From Phormidesmis sp963789215 (lineage in GTDB: Bacteria > Cyanobacteriota > Cyanobacteriia > Phormidesmidales > Phormidesmidaceae), in contig CAWBJY010000011.1 in the NCBI GenBank assembly GCA_963789215.1, forward strand, positions 496,001 to 560,000: a stretch of 64,000 bases of DNA. Reading direction: 5' to 3'. Under the pieces are notes generated by a model. It searched no databases. It had not been told where the DNA came from and saw only the letters and a list, made by a program, of their open reading frames with translations. Positions 61,846-64,000 of this stretch are shown here, one piece after another (position 1 is the first letter of the stretch; every line of letters begins with the position of its first letter). The position numbers and the translations under genes were made by a program.

Positions 61846-62029
61846 AGTCGATGATGCGTTGGCGATTTGCGCTAGCGTTAAGTCCTTACACAAGCTAGCA
61901 TTTAGCCCAAATTAATCGCGCCTGTACCCTTTGCAATTTTAGAATTGGCTTTTAAAAACCGGCTTCTAAAAACCGGCTTCTAAGTATTGCTTTGAGTTTG
62001 ATGGTTTTTAAGAGATGTGCTAAAAGCGC

Positions 62030-64000
62030 TTACAAACGAGTCTTCACGCCAAAAGTCAGTACCGTCTCGTCAATGCCCTTCAGCTTCAGCGGCTCGAACT
62101 TAACGATTTCCTGCTCGTCTAAGTAATCGGCTACCGCCGCAGAAACCAGAATGGTCTCTGCCGTTGCCGCTTCTTGAATGCGAGCTGCAATATTGACGCT
62201 TGGCCCAATGGCCGTGTAGTCAGACCGCTCGGCGCTGCCAAACATCCCTACAACCGCCGTCCCCTGATGGATACCACAGCGGAACTGCACCGGGCCAATC
62301 CCCTGCTCTGCCCAGCGCTGATTGAGTGTATCTAGGTCTTTATACATTTGGCGAGCAGCTGCGATCGCTCTTTTTACCTGCTCGTTCGGACTCATCTCTT
62401 CGGGCGCGCCAAACAGAGCTAGCACCGCGTCTCCCATAAACTTATCGACCGTGCCGCCATTGTTGAAAATGGCGTGCGTCATCGTTTCTAAGTATTCGTT
62501 GAGCAGTTCGGCTACTCGGCGCGATCGCAGCGTATTACTCAACTGCGTAAAGCCCACGATGTCACTAAACAAAATCGTTACCAAACGAGGCTCAGGCCGC
62601 AAATCGAGCTGAAGATTACCCTCATTTGCCTTCTTCACCAACGATGGCGGTAAGAATCGCTGTAGCACCGATTCAGTCAAATATCGATTTAGCTGCGCGA
62701 CCTTCTGCTCATTCTCCTTTAGCGCTAGCAAATTACGCACTTCCGCTAGCAGCTCGCGGTCGTTAAACGGCTTAGATAAGTAGGCATCTGCGCCCTGTTC
62801 CACCCCTTCTAGTCGCGTTTCGTTGTCCACCTTCGCCGTGAGTAAGACGATGGGCGTCCCTCGCAAATCTACGTCTTTACGAATCCGCTCAATCATCTCT
62901 AGCCCGTTGACGCCCGGCATCATCAAGTCCGTGATAATCAAATTAGGCTTGTAAGTTGTCGCCATTTCCAGACCCGCCGCGCCCTGATCGGCCGTCCGCA
63001 CCTGATAGCCCTGACGCTGCAGCACGCTAGACACATACGCCCGCAAATCTGGGTTGTCGTCTACTACTAATATCTGAGCGCCCTCAAACGAAGCCCGTTC
63101 AGCCGTCGAGTCTTCTGCTTCAGGCGGCAACATCACCGCCTTATCGGAGGCACTTACCGTCTCAATATCAGAGAGTTCCACCGCCGCGCGACCTTTTTGG
63201 GCCGTCAGCTCCTGCTCTACGACCTGTTCACTAGGCAAATGGCCCGACCCTAGCGGCAGCTCAATTGTAAAGGTCGTGCCCTCACCGTAGATCGAATTCA
63301 CAGAGATTTCTCCTCCGTGTAAATCCGTCAGTTCTTTTACTAGCGATAGCCCTAAGCCAGTTCCTTCGTAATGCCGATTTGCCGATCCGTCCGCCTGTCG
63401 GAACCGCTCAAATAGATGAGGTAGCTGATCGTCGCGAATGCCGATGCCTTCATCTTGCACCTGCAGTTTGGCCCTACCGTCTACCTGCATTAGGCGCACC
63501 GTAATCGACTTACCCGCTGGGGTAAACTTCATGGCGTTAGAGAGCAGGTTGTAGAGGACTTTATCAAACTTTTCTAAGTCCAAATAAACGTTCAGGCAGT
63601 CTTCAATTTCGGTGCGCAGGGCAATTTCTTTACGCTCGCAGTAGGTTTGAAACGCCTCAACCACCTCGGTGGCAAACTGAGCCAGATTGCAGGGACGAAA
63701 GGTCGGCTGCATTTTGCCCGCATCTAGTCGCTGTAAATCCAGCAGCTGATTTACCAGTCGCAGCAAGCGTCGAGAATTTCTCAGCGCGATTACAGATTGC
63801 TCAGCGTCAAGGCCTTCGTTACGCTCTACCGCCGATTCTAACGGGCCAATCGTCAGCGTTAGCGGCGTTCTAAACTCGTGCGAGATGTTCTGAAAAAACG
63901 CGTTTTTCTGCTGGTCTAGCTCTAGTAATTGTTCCGCCTGCTGACGCGTTTGCTGGTATAGATTTGCTTGCTGTACGGCAACGGCGGCCTGATTAGCAAC
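62030..64000 (-). CDS. Hybrid histidine kinase, response regulator and adenylate/guanylate cyclase (5' end beyond window)
   Basis: The frame is open to the window's right edge and therefore partial at its N-terminus. In order from the edge: end of a GAF-type coiled linker (QAAVAVQQANLYQQTRQQAE), HisKA H-box FFRTSHEFRTPLTLTIGPL, HATPase with DEGIGIRDDQLPHLFERFRQ and GTGLGLSLVKELTDLHGG, a receiver domain (ILVVDDNPDLR, LIITDLMMPG, with VLLTAKVD), then a class III cyclase domain (VTILFSDIVGFTQLSNTL and VDKFMGDAVLALFGAPEE, with metal-binding aspartates). It likely turns a sensed signal into cyclic nucleotide. At least 657 codons are present. Confidence 0.92.
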   Translation of the reverse strand, partial: VANQAAVAVQQANLYQQTRQQAEQLLELDQQKNAFFQNISHEFRTPLTLTIGPLESAVERNEGLDAEQSVIALRNSRRLLRLVNQLLDLQRLDAGKMQPTFRPCNLAQFATEVVEAFQTYCERKEIALRTEIEDCLNVYLDLEKFDKVLYNLLSNAMKFTPAGKSITVRLMQVDGRAKLQVQDEGIGIRDDQLPHLFERFRQADGSANRHYEGTGLGLSLVKELTDLHGGEISVNSIYGEGTTFTIELPLGSGHLPSEQVVEQELTAQKGRAAVELSDIETVSASDKAVMLPPEAEDSTAERASFEGAQILVVDDNPDLRAYVSSVLQRQGYQVRTADQGAAGLEMATTYKPNLIITDLMMPGVNGLEMIERIRKDVDLRGTPIVLLTAKVDNETRLEGVEQGADAYLSKPFNDRELLAEVRNLLALKENEQKVAQLNRYLTESVLQRFLPPSLVKKANEGNLQLDLRPEPRLVTILFSDIVGFTQLSNTLRSRRVAELLNEYLETMTHAIFNNGGTVDKFMGDAVLALFGAPEEMSPNEQVKRAIAAARQMYKDLDTLNQRWAEQGIGPVQFRCGIHQGTAVVGMFGSAERSDYTAIGPSVNIAARIQEAATAETILVSAAVADYLDEQEIVKFEPLKLKGIDETVLTFGVKTRL

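Overview
The window comes from a cyanobacterial chromosome. The HIP1 octamer (GCGATCGC and near forms) is scattered throughout, and several genes are cyanobacterial hallmarks: a high-light-inducible protein, an RbcR-type LysR regulator, a cyAbrB regulator and a DUF3155 protein. Left flank (1-40.6 kb) is mostly housekeeping: rhomboid protease, HrcA, RbcR, Ser/Thr kinase, periplasmic binding protein, an AlkA-like glycosylase, a TPP-riboswitch-led transporter and thiC, RluA, CbiB/CobD, PyrR, type 2 IPP isomerase, SppA, HisC (frameshifted), RidA, PdxJ and an Anbu-type proteasome homologue. A circularly permuted ATP-grasp / alpha-E / transglutaminase operon (12.4-16 kb) belongs to the gene set usually linked to Anbu. 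A messy accessory stretch at 7.2-12.2 kb holds short repeats, two related 21/42-bp heptad-coding minisatellites, an unexplained strongly structured segment, a decayed NACHT NTPase and a Uma2 nuclease.

The main feature is a CRISPR-associated transposon (CAST, type V-K) at 40674-60516, about 19.8 kb. It has 28-bp terminal inverted repeats (27 of 28 identical, starting TGTACAGTGACA), extra TnsB-type repeats inside both ends, and the operon tnsB-tnsC-tniQ at the left. At the right are cas12k with a degenerate RuvC site, a tracrRNA resembling that of the Scytonema hofmannii element, a three-repeat CRISPR array and, outside the array, a truncated repeat plus short guide. That guide (60230-60247) matches the tRNA-Gly(UCC) gene just beyond the right end. 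Its protospacer has a 5' GTG (GTN) PAM, and the element lies 61 bp downstream, as expected of Cas12k-directed insertion. The first two mismatches are both C-to-T and would still allow U-G wobble pairing. The sequence therefore records how the element chose its site.

The CAST cargo (44.2-57.2 kb, all on the minus strand, opposite to the transposition genes) is a defence-like operon. In transcription order: DUF499 ATPase, DUF3780, DUF1156 DNA methylase, AAA15/OLD-like ATPase, DUF4276 protein and a PLD-SNF2 helicase. It is visibly decaying: the methylase has two frameshifts (one from a 17-bp insertion), the AAA15 gene is split by an IS630 fragment, and toxin-antitoxin remnants sit between the methylase and DUF3780.

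Right of the tRNA are a TonB-like protein and a hybrid histidine kinase / response regulator / adenylate cyclase that runs off the window edge. Several single-base frameshifts in otherwise conserved chromosomal genes (hisC, a histidine kinase, the alpha-E tail) could be real or assembly errors; the sequence alone cannot decide.
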